A program made the translations under genes and the position numbers. Shown here piece by piece: positions 1-8,495 of a DNA stretch of 64,000 nucleotides (the first letter of the stretch is position 1; every line of letters begins with the position of its first letter). This DNA is from G963662675 sp963662675. GTDB lineage: Bacteria > Bacteroidota > Bacteroidia > Bacteroidales > Prolixibacteraceae. The notes beneath the pieces are model-generated. The model saw only the letters and a program-made list of their open reading frames with translations. It ran no database searches and was not told the origin of the DNA. The stretch is taken from positions 310,001 through 374,000 of the forward strand of contig CAXXHP010000002.1 of assembly GCA_963662675.2 (NCBI GenBank), given 5' to 3'.

Positions 1-264
1 AACATTTATTTTTTGTTCAGGGACAGAATCGGCATTGTCAATATAGTCTAAGCAAAATCCATGGAAGTAAGAATAATCTTGTTGACTATGTTGATGTTGC
101 TGACCGTCTTCCGGGTGATGGTTAAATGGGTGAGAATGTTTGACAATCATGCCATTGGACATGATGTGCACGTGCATATTGAGAATTGAATTTGCCAGTA
201 ATAATAGGTAGATTGGCAGAATCCATATAACCAGACTTTTTATGTGTTTTTGGAGTGTAAGCAT
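1..264 (-). CDS. His-rich membrane-anchored protein, 3' end beyond window
   Basis: The reading frame opens at an ATG at 262-264 and stays open to base 1, so the C-terminus lies outside the window (88 codons visible). Residues about 8-28 form one hydrophobic N-terminal segment. It is followed by a His-rich stretch with a MHVHIMSNG element, then HSHPFNHH and QQHQHSQQD. This looks like the small Bacteroidota proteins with a similar M-x-V-H-x-x-x-N-G and His-rich tail that occur near metal transport genes; the family recollection is not verified here. An extracytoplasmic metal-binding role is inference. A different reading frame over the same bases (122-343) is open too but lacks these features. 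Confidence 0.6.
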   Translation of the reverse strand, partial: MLTLQKHIKSLVIWILPIYLLLLANSILNMHVHIMSNGMIVKHSHPFNHHPEDGQQHQHSQQDYSYFHGFCLDYIDNADSVPEQKINV

Positions 265-428
265 TAGAATAGCAAGGTAAATAAAATATTACTGAACGTA
301 TTTCGGTTAATTTTTGAACTAGACTTCTTGAAGTATATACCACAAAGTAAGTGTTGTTAAATGATCTCTGGAATACCTATAACTAGTGAAAATTGACCTT
401 GTGTATCCTTAATAATGGGGATGTTTGC

Positions 429-1031
429 TTATTCGGTAAGCTCGTCAAGAGGGATGATCTTTTGAACGACTGCATAAATTGTTAATCCAGAAACAGATTT
501 GATGCCGGTTTTTTGAGAGATGTTTTTACGGTGGGTGATCACGGTATTGACGCTTATGTTTAGTTTGTCGGCGATTTCCTTGTTGGACATACCCGTTGCC
601 AAAAGTTTGAGGACGTCGGTTTCTCTTTCGCTCAAAATGTCCTGAGATAAGTTTTGGCTTTGTTGTTTCCCGGGAACTAGCAGCTCTTGAATCGTATTAA
701 CGATCAGTTCGGGGCTATCAGAAATTGTTATCCGTGCATCGAATGACGATAGCAACTGAGGCTCGTAATAGGCATAGACCAGCCCCACCCAATATGTGCC
801 AACAAACTGATTCCGTAAGCTCTGGTATAGCTTAATATTATTCTGGATAAGAGATGGATTGATGATAATAACTCTCGGGTTCCATCGTGCATAAAGATGC
901 TGGAGCTCATCTAGCTGAGTTGCATGAATGGCTTTAACAGAGAACCCAGGTTTTTTATTCAGGATACTTCCCAGTCCTTCTGAGATTATTGATGATGGTT
1001 CTGCAAAAATTATGTTTGAGTTCTTTATCAT
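429..1031 (-). CDS. LuxR-type DNA-binding regulator with atypical receiver-like domain
   Basis: A 200-residue protein. The C-terminal part (about residues 130-190) carries the LuxR/FixJ helix-turn-helix with LSERETDVLKLLATG, SNKEIADKL and NTVITHRKNI. The N-terminal 120 residues resemble a response-regulator receiver in layout. However, the position that usually carries the phosphorylated Asp reads IIINPS (Asn about residue 58), and the early acidic pair is missing (FAEPSS), so control by phosphorylation is doubtful. Its ATG overlaps the stop of the upstream hemerythrin-like gene by four bases (ATGA), so the two are translated as a coupled pair. I infer that the diiron partner, not a histidine kinase, is the input for this regulator. 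Confidence 0.8.
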   Translation of the reverse strand: MIKNSNIIFAEPSSIISEGLGSILNKKPGFSVKAIHATQLDELQHLYARWNPRVIIINPSLIQNNIKLYQSLRNQFVGTYWVGLVYAYYEPQLLSSFDARITISDSPELIVNTIQELLVPGKQQSQNLSQDILSERETDVLKLLATGMSNKEIADKLNISVNTVITHRKNISQKTGIKSVSGLTIYAVVQKIIPLDELTE

Positions 1032-1756
1032 CCGATAGTTTTTACCTGTTTCTCCATTTCAGTAACAATTGGAATGAGTATTAAATCTTCGATTGAAGAA
1101 TGTATATCCAAATCGTATTCTAGCTCGGATAAGCAAAAAAGTAACTTTCGACGAATGGCAAAGTCATCTTTTTGTGGAAGATATTTTATGAGCAAGTTTT
1201 TTAAATCAATGAGCTTTTCCTCAATATCATCGTGGTGGTCTTTATATTCAGAAACAGAATATTCGTCAATACTGAACGATTGCTTGGGGTCAACAGTTTT
1301 CTTGTACAGCTCAATAATATAGGGGAATACGATATTGTTTTCATATTCAAGATGCTCAGTAACCTCTTTGAAATATTCTTCAAAAAATTTCTCTACCAAT
1401 GCCATTTCTTTATGATTGTTGGCAATGTTCATTTGTTTAATGATGCTCAGAATATTTGGGTATATCTCATCCGAATAATACTTGTGACTATTTTTCAGGT
1501 AATTGATGATAGTGGTAATGTCATTGTATGAGAATGAGTTATCATATGTGTGCTGAACATCGTTGTACAGATTGGCAAATGTTAGAAAAAGCTCGGAGTT
1601 AATATTGCTTTCCCTGCATACGTCATCTATTGTTTTATCATGTAGTGGCACATCAATACCAAAATGCTCCAGCATAAGCATTAAATATGGGTCGTTTAAA
1701 ATGAGTTTCGATACTTTAAGATCGGCTGTAATGTTAAGATTCTTTGTTCTGTACAT
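1028..1756 (-). CDS. Hemerythrin/RIC-like putative diiron protein
   Basis: A 242-residue all-helical protein with spaced His/Glu clusters typical of hemerythrin-like RIC (ScdA/YtfE) proteins: SHKYYSDEIYP, EHLEYENNIVFPY, DHHDDIEEKL and DIHSSIEDLIL. The N-terminal 70 residues (VSKLILNDPYLMLMLEHFGI) match the small domain that precedes the diiron domain in RIC proteins. RIC proteins repair iron-sulfur or diiron centres after nitric oxide or oxidative stress; a sensing role is also possible here because the gene is coupled to a LuxR regulator. I chose the ATG at 1756; an in-frame TTG at 1777 would add seven residues. Confidence 0.75.
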   Translation of the reverse strand: MYRTKNLNITADLKVSKLILNDPYLMLMLEHFGIDVPLHDKTIDDVCRESNINSELFLTFANLYNDVQHTYDNSFSYNDITTIINYLKNSHKYYSDEIYPNILSIIKQMNIANNHKEMALVEKFFEEYFKEVTEHLEYENNIVFPYIIELYKKTVDPKQSFSIDEYSVSEYKDHHDDIEEKLIDLKNLLIKYLPQKDDFAIRRKLLFCLSELEYDLDIHSSIEDLILIPIVTEMEKQVKTIG

Positions 1757-1895
1757 ACTTTTGTTTTTTACAGTCAACTAAAAACATTTGAAAGGCAAAA
1801 TCATAGAATATCATGATTTGCCCAGTGTTGATGTTAACATTGGAGCAATGCCAAAGTTCACATGCTTACACAGATGCTTAAATAAACAGTTTCAT

Positions 1896-2612
1896 TTATT
1901 GAAACTGACCCACTGTCATAAATTGAGTGGCAAGTTGAAATCCGTGTTTGTATAATCGGTCTTTAAAAACAGGAAGTTTTTTTGCCATTTCTTCGTATTC
2001 AGAGTAGCCTTTTAAAGTTTCAAGATGATTTCCCATTATCTCGTACTTTTCATTCAATGACTGCTCATCAAAGGTCGGGTTCTTCATTTTTGAGTTATGT
2101 GGGAACGAGAGTTTTACATCAATTCCCTGATTGCTGATAATATTGAGAATTTCAGCTTTGCTCCAAGTGTCATTGTGGCTAATTCCGTTTTTACGGTCTG
2201 CAAATGACTTAAAATGGTGCAGCATCTTTTGGTTCTCTTGAGCTTCGTTTAGCTCGTCAGCTGAAATCTCATTTATAATGATCCAGCCATCAGGTTTTAG
2301 CACACGTTTAATTTCGGCTATTGAAACGGAGATATCTTTTAAATGGTGCAATGCATTGGAAATTGAAACAACATCAAAACTGTTATCGTCAAATTCAAGT
2401 TCTTCACCTTGCATTTTTTTAAAACTGATGTGCTTTTGGGGAAATCGCTTTCTGGCTTCTTCCAACCAATTTTCACCCGGATCAATACCAATGATCTGTG
2501 TTGATTCATTAAATACATCATTCAATATTTTTATAAAATCTCCTGTTCCTGTACCAATATCAAGTACATTGTTCACCGTTTTTTTTGAGAAGAATTTTTT
2601 TAATTTTTCCAT
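1896..2612 (-). CDS. Class I SAM-dependent methyltransferase
   Basis: A 238-residue cytoplasmic protein with the Rossmann-type methyltransferase signature: motif I VLDIGTGTGDF (about residues 16-26), an acidic residue after strand 2 in IIGIDPGE, motif II-like EELEFDDNSFDVVSISNALHHL, and motif III KRVLKPDGWIIINE. This is the Methyltransf_11 type. The substrate cannot be read from sequence. Its ATG lies one base after the stop of the upstream TauE/SafE gene, so the two form a coupled operon. The terminal 80 residues, with several Met and aromatic residues, are outside the core domain. Confidence 0.85.
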   Translation of the reverse strand: MEKLKKFFSKKTVNNVLDIGTGTGDFIKILNDVFNESTQIIGIDPGENWLEEARKRFPQKHISFKKMQGEELEFDDNSFDVVSISNALHHLKDISVSIAEIKRVLKPDGWIIINEISADELNEAQENQKMLHHFKSFADRKNGISHNDTWSKAEILNIISNQGIDVKLSFPHNSKMKNPTFDEQSLNEKYEIMGNHLETLKGYSEYEEMAKKLPVFKDRLYKHGFQLATQFMTVGQFQ

Positions 2613-2613
2613 G

Positions 2614-3366
2614 TCATATTAATAAAATGAATGCAGAGATTGCTGTGACTATAAATATAAAGGCACGGTATGTTTTTTCAGATAGGCCCTTCACCAATTT
2701 AATTCCAAGAAATGCTCCAAGTGCGATGGATGGCAAGGTTAAAAGATTGAGTGAAAGCGTGTGCCAGCTAATGGTTTTCCAAACAAAAATATGAAGCGGA
2801 AACTTGAATAAGTTTATAACAAGAAAGAACCATGCTTTTGTACCAATAAAATTATTCTTCGGCATATGCATGGCCAATAAATAAATGGCGAAAATAGGAC
2901 CGGCAGCATTTCCAATCATTGTTGCAAATCCGCCCAGTATGCCCATCGAGGCAGCAAACCATTGGCTGTCTGGCAGCATCTGATTTTCTTTTTTTCGGTC
3001 ATTCCAGAGCATTAGCCCAAGGCATACAAAAATGAGAATGGCTATAATTTCTTTAAACTGATCGTCATTAATCATCTCACCAACCCAAAGTGCCAATCCA
3101 ATTCCAATAAACGCCCATGGAAATATTTTAAACAGATATGACCACTGAGCATGACGGCGGTAATAGCCAACTCCAAACATATCGGCCATTATTAAAATTG
3201 GAAGTAAGACTCCTGTAGATTGCTTTCCCCCAAAAATAAAAGCGAGAATGGGAATGGCGACTAATGAAACACCGGGGACACCAACTTTTGACATGCCAAT
3301 TAAAATGCCACAAACAGCCATTAGTGACCATTGTAGAATGTTCAAGTCCAAAAAAAGTAATTCCAT
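2614..3366 (-). CDS. TauE/SafE family sulfite exporter-like permease
   Basis: A 250-residue integral membrane protein with seven to eight hydrophobic helices. The two repeated halves carry the family-type glycine-rich segments GILIGMSKVGVPGVSLVAIP near the N-terminus and GILGGFATMIGNAAGPIFAIYLL in the middle. Family members export sulfite, sulfoacetate or other organic anions; the actual substrate is unknown. Upstream bases 3385-3392 read, on the minus strand, TACATTTG, matching the Bacteroidota -7 element. It is followed with one base of spacing by the methyltransferase gene. Confidence 0.85.
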   Translation of the reverse strand: MELLFLDLNILQWSLMAVCGILIGMSKVGVPGVSLVAIPILAFIFGGKQSTGVLLPILIMADMFGVGYYRRHAQWSYLFKIFPWAFIGIGLALWVGEMINDDQFKEIIAILIFVCLGLMLWNDRKKENQMLPDSQWFAASMGILGGFATMIGNAAGPIFAIYLLAMHMPKNNFIGTKAWFFLVINLFKFPLHIFVWKTISWHTLSLNLLTLPSIALGAFLGIKLVKGLSEKTYRAFIFIVTAISAFILLI

Positions 3367-3489
3367 GTTCTTTGTTTAGATTGGCAAATGTACAAATTGC
3401 CTAGCCAAAATTATAGGAGCTTCGTCTTATGTATCTCTTACAAGATCATTATTAATAAATGGTTGAGAAAGAAAATGGGTCGGTAAATC

Positions 3490-3873
3490 TCACGATATTT
3501 TTTTCTCAACTTCAGAGATATCATTTTCATCTACCTGATTAAACCAGGTGTTGAGTTTTAAGCGTGCTTTAGCTCTTATTTCGGGAGTGATGTATGTGTT
3601 AATTTGAGAAAGGGCAAAAATTAGAACACCAAGGTCATCGCCAAAACCAACCATTGGGATTAGATCGGGAACTGCATCTAACGGTAAAATGAAGTAGCCT
3701 AAAGCTGCCGTAATTGTTAGTTTCACTTTTAGAGGAACTTGCTTGTCTATCATTAAATAGTAAAGTAGAAGAGCAGCATAAACCACTTGTGTGCCTGCAG
3801 TTTTTGCAAATCCTTGAAGTTTCTCCTGAAATGATTCTTCGGAATAGTATTGTTTATATTTCTCCTGAGTCAT
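3490..3873 (-). CDS. DUF1232 (YkvA-type) membrane protein
   Basis: A 127-residue protein with the DUF1232 signature in the middle: a hydrophobic helix, then LPLDAVPDLIPMVGFGDDLGVL. The DxxPD-type turn between two short membrane helices is diagnostic of the family; function is unknown. Its start overlaps the stop of dusB by four bases (ATGA), so it is translated in tandem with the tRNA-modification enzyme. That pairing gives no clear functional clue. Confidence 0.85.
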   Translation of the reverse strand: MTQEKYKQYYSEESFQEKLQGFAKTAGTQVVYAALLLYYLMIDKQVPLKVKLTITAALGYFILPLDAVPDLIPMVGFGDDLGVLIFALSQINTYITPEIRAKARLKLNTWFNQVDENDISEVEKKIS

Positions 3874-4883
3874 TTTAAACTAATATTGGTATAATCAACT
3901 CTAAAATCACCATAATGCTCAATGATCTCGTCCATGATCTGTTCTACTTCTTCCAGTTCATTTGCTTGCAAAAGCTTGATGCGGTGCGTCCTAAAGTTAG
4001 GTAATCCGGGGAAATATTTTGCAAAGTGGCGGCGCATCATCAAGATTCCTGTTCGCACATTGTCTTTCCATTCAATCGACTGGTGTAGCTGGTCTCTCAT
4101 ATTTTGTGCGATCTCACAAACGGTGGGCGGAGGCAATAATTCACCTGTTTCAAGATAATGTTTTACCTCTTTGAAAATCCAGGGACGACCAATTGCAGCT
4201 CGCCCAATCATGAGAGCATCTACTCCACTTTGTTTCAAAAATTCTGAAGCTTTTTCTGGCCCATTGATGTCGCCGTTCCCAATGATGGGAATGGTCATTC
4301 GGGGATTATTTTTCACTTTGGCTATCAACGACCAGTCAGCCTCTCCTGTATATAATTGTGCGCGTGTACGACCATGAATGGCCAATGCGGCAATGCCTGC
4401 ATCCTGAAGGCGTTCAGCTGCTTCCACTATTACTTTCGAATCAGCATCCCATCCAAGTCTGGTTTTGGCTGTTACGGGGAGCGAAACTGCTTTAACAATT
4501 CCTGCTGTCATGCGCTGCATTTTTTCCAAGTCTTGCAACATACCTGCCCCGGCACCTTTGCGTACAATCTTTTTCATTGGGCAGCCAAAATTGATGTCGA
4601 TGAAATCGGGTTGAAATTCTTCAGCTACTTTTGCTGCTTCAACCATTGAATCAACATCATGTCCATAAATCTGGATGGCTACCGGACGATCAAAATCAAA
4701 AAGGTGCATCTTTTGTTTCGTTTTTTGCACATCACGTATCAGTGCCTCAGATGAAACAAACTCGGTGTACATTACATCAGCTCCGTACTTTTTGCACATG
4801 TAACGGAATGACTTATAAGTCACATCTTCCATCGGTGCCAAAAATAGTGGCAACTTTCCCAAATCCAACGATCCAATCTTCAC
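3870..4883 (-). CDS. dusB: tRNA-dihydrouridine synthase B
   Basis: A 337-residue FMN enzyme that reduces uridine to dihydrouridine in the tRNA D-loop using NADPH. The TIM-barrel opens with PLFLAPMEDVTYKSFR. The catalytic Cys is C101 within DINFGCPMKKI, followed by GAGAGMLQD, AKTRLGWD, IHGRTRAQLYTG and the FMN phosphate-binding IGRAAIGRPW. Length is normal for the family. First gene of a two-gene unit with the DUF1232 gene. Upstream bases 4906-4913 read TATATTTG on the minus strand, a match to the -7 promoter element, with no clear -33 partner. Confidence 0.95.
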   Translation of the reverse strand: MKIGSLDLGKLPLFLAPMEDVTYKSFRYMCKKYGADVMYTEFVSSEALIRDVQKTKQKMHLFDFDRPVAIQIYGHDVDSMVEAAKVAEEFQPDFIDINFGCPMKKIVRKGAGAGMLQDLEKMQRMTAGIVKAVSLPVTAKTRLGWDADSKVIVEAAERLQDAGIAALAIHGRTRAQLYTGEADWSLIAKVKNNPRMTIPIIGNGDINGPEKASEFLKQSGVDALMIGRAAIGRPWIFKEVKHYLETGELLPPPTVCEIAQNMRDQLHQSIEWKDNVRTGILMMRRHFAKYFPGLPNFRTHRIKLLQANELEEVEQIMDEIIEHYGDFRVDYTNISLK

Positions 4884-5051
4884 GATAATTTATTTATAAT
4901 CAGCCCAAATATAAGTAGTTTGGTTCTTAATCTAATTTAGATTCCTTTAATCGCATTAAGATTTTATGAAAACGTAATTAGATGCGGATCCTTTTTTAAT
5001 TTGATTTTTCTTAGGGTAGAAGTATATTTGATTTTTTTAAATTCAGAAAAT

Positions 5052-5978
5052 ATGCAATTTATCGCGTTTCGAGGGATGAACCCCTGGCCTCAATTTATTA
5101 TGACGGCATTTGTTGTGTTGGTCAGTTTTTTAGCCCTGTTCGTAATTTCTATTTTGGTTGCTATTCCTGTTTTTGGACTGGATGAAATGCTAGGCAGCTT
5201 ATCCGGAGGTGATTATAATAACCCTCAAACGATTATCGTACTAAAATATTTTCAGGTTATTCAATCAATCGGAATGTTTGTTGTTCCACCCTTGGTGGTT
5301 GCATGGTTGTTTGAAGGGAACGTTTATCAGTACTTGCATCTGGACAAGAAATCTCAGCCCAAATCCTATTTATTGGCGATTCTTGCTGTTTTGCTTTTCA
5401 ATCCTTTTATATCAGTTGTTGGTGAGCTAAACAATATGATGACCTTCCCCGATTTTTTGTCTGGGCTGGAAGAATGGATGAGGTCGATGGAGGATCAGGC
5501 TGGTGATATGATTGAGTACTTTATTAAGGTTGAAACATTAGGCGGATTGCTGTTCAATATATTTATGATTGCTGTGATTCCGGCTGTGGGTGAAGAATTC
5601 TTATTTCGTGGGGTCATTCAAAAGATCTTTACAAACATGACCAAAAACTACCATTGGGGAATTTGGATTTCAGCCATTCTCTTCAGTGCATTACATATGC
5701 AGTTTTTTGGTTTTGTACCTAGGGTATTGTTAGGGGCTTTATTTGGATATATACTTGTTTATAGCGGATCATTGTGGCTTCCTATTTTGTGCCATTTCGT
5801 GAATAATACGATTGGAGTATTGGCCTTACATGCCAGTAATAAGGGACAAGAAGATATTGAGAAAATTACCAACTTCGATTTTAGTGATTCATTATCCACG
5901 ATGTGGATAATTGGAATTATCAGTTTGATAATAACGTTATGGTTGGTAAATATTTTAAAGAAGACCGAAGCTAGTTGA
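5052..5978 (+). CDS. CPBP family intramembrane glutamic protease
   Basis: A 308-residue polytopic membrane protein with about eight helices and the three CPBP (CAAX protease/Abi) motifs: EE at residues 181-182 with R186 (VGEEFLFRG), H215 in FSALHMQF, and H248/N252 in CHFVNNTIG. These form the intramembrane catalytic site in characterised relatives. The substrate is unknown; bacterial members process or protect membrane peptides. I start at the ATG at 5052; a TTG at 5001 in frame would add an unlikely 17 residues. The last eight bases overlap the 3' end of the convergent gene at 5971-6705. Confidence 0.9.
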   Translation: MQFIAFRGMNPWPQFIMTAFVVLVSFLALFVISILVAIPVFGLDEMLGSLSGGDYNNPQTIIVLKYFQVIQSIGMFVVPPLVVAWLFEGNVYQYLHLDKKSQPKSYLLAILAVLLFNPFISVVGELNNMMTFPDFLSGLEEWMRSMEDQAGDMIEYFIKVETLGGLLFNIFMIAVIPAVGEEFLFRGVIQKIFTNMTKNYHWGIWISAILFSALHMQFFGFVPRVLLGALFGYILVYSGSLWLPILCHFVNNTIGVLALHASNKGQEDIEKITNFDFSDSLSTMWIIGIISLIITLWLVNILKKTEAS

Positions 5979-6705
5979 AAATCAAGTTGGTTTGCAGTTT
6001 CTCAGCTTCCATCTTTTTCAGCTCCGATGGGCGATAAACGTAAGTAACACCATATTCAGCTGCGTCTTCTCTTTTTTGCTCATCAGGAAGATCACTAAAA
6101 CTTTCCTCAACTTCATTCCAAACTTCCTGTATGAGTTTGTCTGCTTCGTCCCGTATATCAATTATTTGTTGAGAAGCTCTGTTTGTTTGGTTTTGCAGTG
6201 CTTTTTGGTATCGGTGGGCGTCAACAAATAATTCATAATGTACTTTTACCAATGCAACGGATGGGTTATATATTGGATTTCCACCTTTCATTCTGCGTTT
6301 TTGTTCCCCATCAATAACTTTTTGTCCCCATTCGAGAACGTCTTTTTCCAGATTAACAGAAGGAAGTTTTTGAGAATTAGCATCAAGTCCATAAAAAGAT
6401 TTGGCTTCTGGCTTTATTTCGTCACGAATAATTGCAAAGGATAACACCTGCAGAAAGTGGGTGATATATAGTTTTGCTTTTTTAAATACCTCGCCATATT
6501 CTCGCGACTTTTCAAACTGATTTTGCTTGGCCATATTTAGCTGCCGTATTGAGCCTGAAAGTTTTGGGTAAAGTGATTGTAGTTTTTGAAGGCTTGTTTC
6601 GCTAAATGCTAGTTCTTTAGATGCAATTCTCTTCCCTTTTTCCAGAGCTGATTCAATTGCCCGCATACGAGCTTGGTCGGTGTTTGGCAGTCTACGGTAA
6701 GGCAT
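5971..6705 (-). CDS. Conserved hypothetical protein, helical
   Basis: A 244-residue soluble protein opening MPYRRLPNTDQAR, a start I associate with an uncharacterised Bacteroidota family. It is predicted largely helical and charged, with no signal peptide and no membrane segment. Visible features are a KGGNPIYNPSVALV segment near residue 140 and a C-terminal acidic helix (DEADKLIQEVWNEVEESFSDLPDEQ). It may be a structural or nucleic-acid-associated coiled protein, but no function can be assigned. It is transcribed convergently with the CPBP protease and overlaps it by eight bases. Confidence 0.75.
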   Translation of the reverse strand: MPYRRLPNTDQARMRAIESALEKGKRIASKELAFSETSLQKLQSLYPKLSGSIRQLNMAKQNQFEKSREYGEVFKKAKLYITHFLQVLSFAIIRDEIKPEAKSFYGLDANSQKLPSVNLEKDVLEWGQKVIDGEQKRRMKGGNPIYNPSVALVKVHYELFVDAHRYQKALQNQTNRASQQIIDIRDEADKLIQEVWNEVEESFSDLPDEQKREDAAEYGVTYVYRPSELKKMEAEKLQTNLIFN

Positions 6706-7232
6706 AATGCAGTTTGTTTTTCAATTAGTACGAAGGTAGCTATTCAAAAGGCCAGGTTGGGGCATTCGCACGAAAACTAACTAACAAGTTGCTGTTCAAA
6801 ACGGTTGTGCTTCAGTAAGTTTACATAAGTATTATTCTAGGCGTTTAAATTTGGGGTGAATATGAGAAAAAAGTCTAAAAAAGAGACATTTTATGAGAAA
6901 ATGGATAAAATGCATCGGAAAGATGATGGTGTGACTTGTGCTGAGATAAGCTTGGTAATCAGCAGTATTAGGAGATTATATGTTTTTTTATGAAAATGGG
7001 AGTGGTTACTGCGAAGAGCATGCCTGGTGGAGTGATAATCTGGACTTCGCAGCGGAGTAATTAACAATGGTTTGTTAAGATCTGTAGTGTCTTCAATTCA
7101 CGTTTAGCTGAATCTAGCAATTGTAAAAATCACTAAAAGAAGAGGTTGACGACGTAAAATCCATGAAAATGAAAATCCATTCAGATTATACCTGTAGCCG
7201 ATTTTTTGGAAAATACAGATTGGACGGAGCTA
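6706..7232. other. Gene-poor interval, 527 bases
   Basis: No clear gene. The interval holds one short candidate frame at 6862-6993 on the plus strand. It also holds a CTGCGAAG...CTTCGCAG inverted repeat around 7008-7046 with a long loop and no U-tract. The rest has many stops in all frames. It may contain decayed coding sequence, but I recognise nothing. Confidence 0.5.
6862..6993 (+). CDS. Possible small basic protein, 43 residues
   Basis: An ATG at 6862 preceded by GGGGTGAAT gives a 43-residue frame that starts MRKKSKKETFYEKMDKMHRK and ends in a short hydrophobic stretch. It is basic, has no recognised homologue, and is short enough to occur by chance. I list it because it is the only frame with a plausible ribosome-binding site in a 527-base gap. 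Confidence 0.2.
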   Translation: MRKKSKKETFYEKMDKMHRKDDGVTCAEISLVISSIRRLYVFL

Positions 7233-8225
7233 CTATTTTGAAATTTCCATCATCCTAAGGATTGGCTTTTTTGCTAAATCAATAATGTCTTGTGATAACT
7301 GGACTTCTGGTTGTTCATGCTTCATGCAAATGTAGAGTTTTTGCAGGCTGTTAAGTTTCATGTATGAGCAATCATTGCATGCACAAGTAGAGTCATTCGA
7401 TGGTGCAGGTATAAATATCTTGTCGGGACAAGACTTTTTCATTTGATGTAAAATGCCACTTTCTGTGGCAATAATGAATTTTTTAGCCGGATTTTCTTTT
7501 ACGTAATTCAATAATGAAGAGGTGGATCCAATATGCTTTGCGAGTAACAACACAGGTCTTTCACATTCAGGATGAGCAATAAATTCGGCATCTGGATTTT
7601 CATCCATGAGCGCAACTATTTTTTCAACAGAGTATTTCTCATGTACCATGCAGGCACCATCCCAAAGCACCATGTTTCTTCCGGTGAGGTTGTTGAGGTA
7701 GTTGCCCAAATTTTTGTCTGGTGCGAAAATCAACTTTTGATCCTCGGGGAAACTATTCACAATTTTAACAGCGTTTGAAGAAGTACACACAACATCAGTT
7801 ACTGTTTTTAGGTCGGCAGTACAGTTAATATATGATATGACTTTGTGATCGGGATATTTGGCTTTGAATTCGCGGAACTTTTCAATGGGAGCTGACTCTG
7901 CAAGAGAGCATCCAGCTTTAAGATCCGGTAGAATAACTTTTTTTGAAGGGTTGATGATTTTTGCTGTTTCTGCCATGAAATGAACGCCGACAAAAACGAT
8001 CATGTCGGCTGTTGTCTTTGCAGCTTCCTGGGCTAACTGAAGGCTGTCGCCAACAAAATCAGCAATGTCCTGCAACTCGGCCTCAACGTAATAATGGCTT
8101 AAGATAACAGCATTCTTTTCCTTTCTCAGTTTGTTTATTTCTTTAACTAACTGAACTGATGGGTCAACATTTTCAGTTATGTACCCATTTTCTTCCAACA
8201 TTGTTTTAATCTGTTCCCTTTTCAT
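7233..8225 (-). CDS. nadA: Quinolinate synthase A
   Basis: A 330-residue enzyme that condenses iminoaspartate with dihydroxyacetone phosphate to quinolinate in NAD biosynthesis, using a 4Fe-4S cluster. The three family cysteine positions are visible: C106 in LKAGCSLAES, C192 in WDGACMVHE, and the C-terminal STCACNDCSYM cluster. Other conserved segments are LSHYYVEAELQDIADFVGDS and YINCTADLKTVTDVVCTSSNAV. I use the ATG at 8225; the open frame runs on upstream without family similarity. nadB and nadC are not adjacent. The minus strand reads TACTTTTG at 8260-8267, a -7 promoter match just upstream. Confidence 0.95.
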   Translation of the reverse strand: MKREQIKTMLEENGYITENVDPSVQLVKEINKLRKEKNAVILSHYYVEAELQDIADFVGDSLQLAQEAAKTTADMIVFVGVHFMAETAKIINPSKKVILPDLKAGCSLAESAPIEKFREFKAKYPDHKVISYINCTADLKTVTDVVCTSSNAVKIVNSFPEDQKLIFAPDKNLGNYLNNLTGRNMVLWDGACMVHEKYSVEKIVALMDENPDAEFIAHPECERPVLLLAKHIGSTSSLLNYVKENPAKKFIIATESGILHQMKKSCPDKIFIPAPSNDSTCACNDCSYMKLNSLQKLYICMKHEQPEVQLSQDIIDLAKKPILRMMEISK

Positions 8226-8495
8226 CTTAAATCCATTTATCACCGAAAAAAGTTGGCGGCAAAAGTACAAATAACATTTAGAAAACACGTGCTTGCTCAA
8301 AATGTTTTCAGGATCAATTCATTCAAAATAATTTACGGTTAGTAGGAGATTTGGTTGTTTGTATGTAAAGCTGTATCTCGAGATTACTTTCAAATTGAAG
8401 GGCATTAACTTTTATTTAAAAATATTGACAAAATTATTTCGTGGAATCTTGTTACTTGCAGAGAGTAAATAGTTTAACCCTTAAAACGTTTTCCG

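Noticed and set aside
122..343. A 73-codon minus-strand frame at the left edge.
   Set aside because: The overlapping frame at 1-264 has a membrane helix and coherent His-rich motifs; the 73-codon frame has no family features.
7008..7046. Inverted repeat CTGCGAAG/CTTCGCAG.
   Set aside because: Eight pairs around a loop of more than 20 bases without a T-run; not enough for a terminator or structured RNA call.
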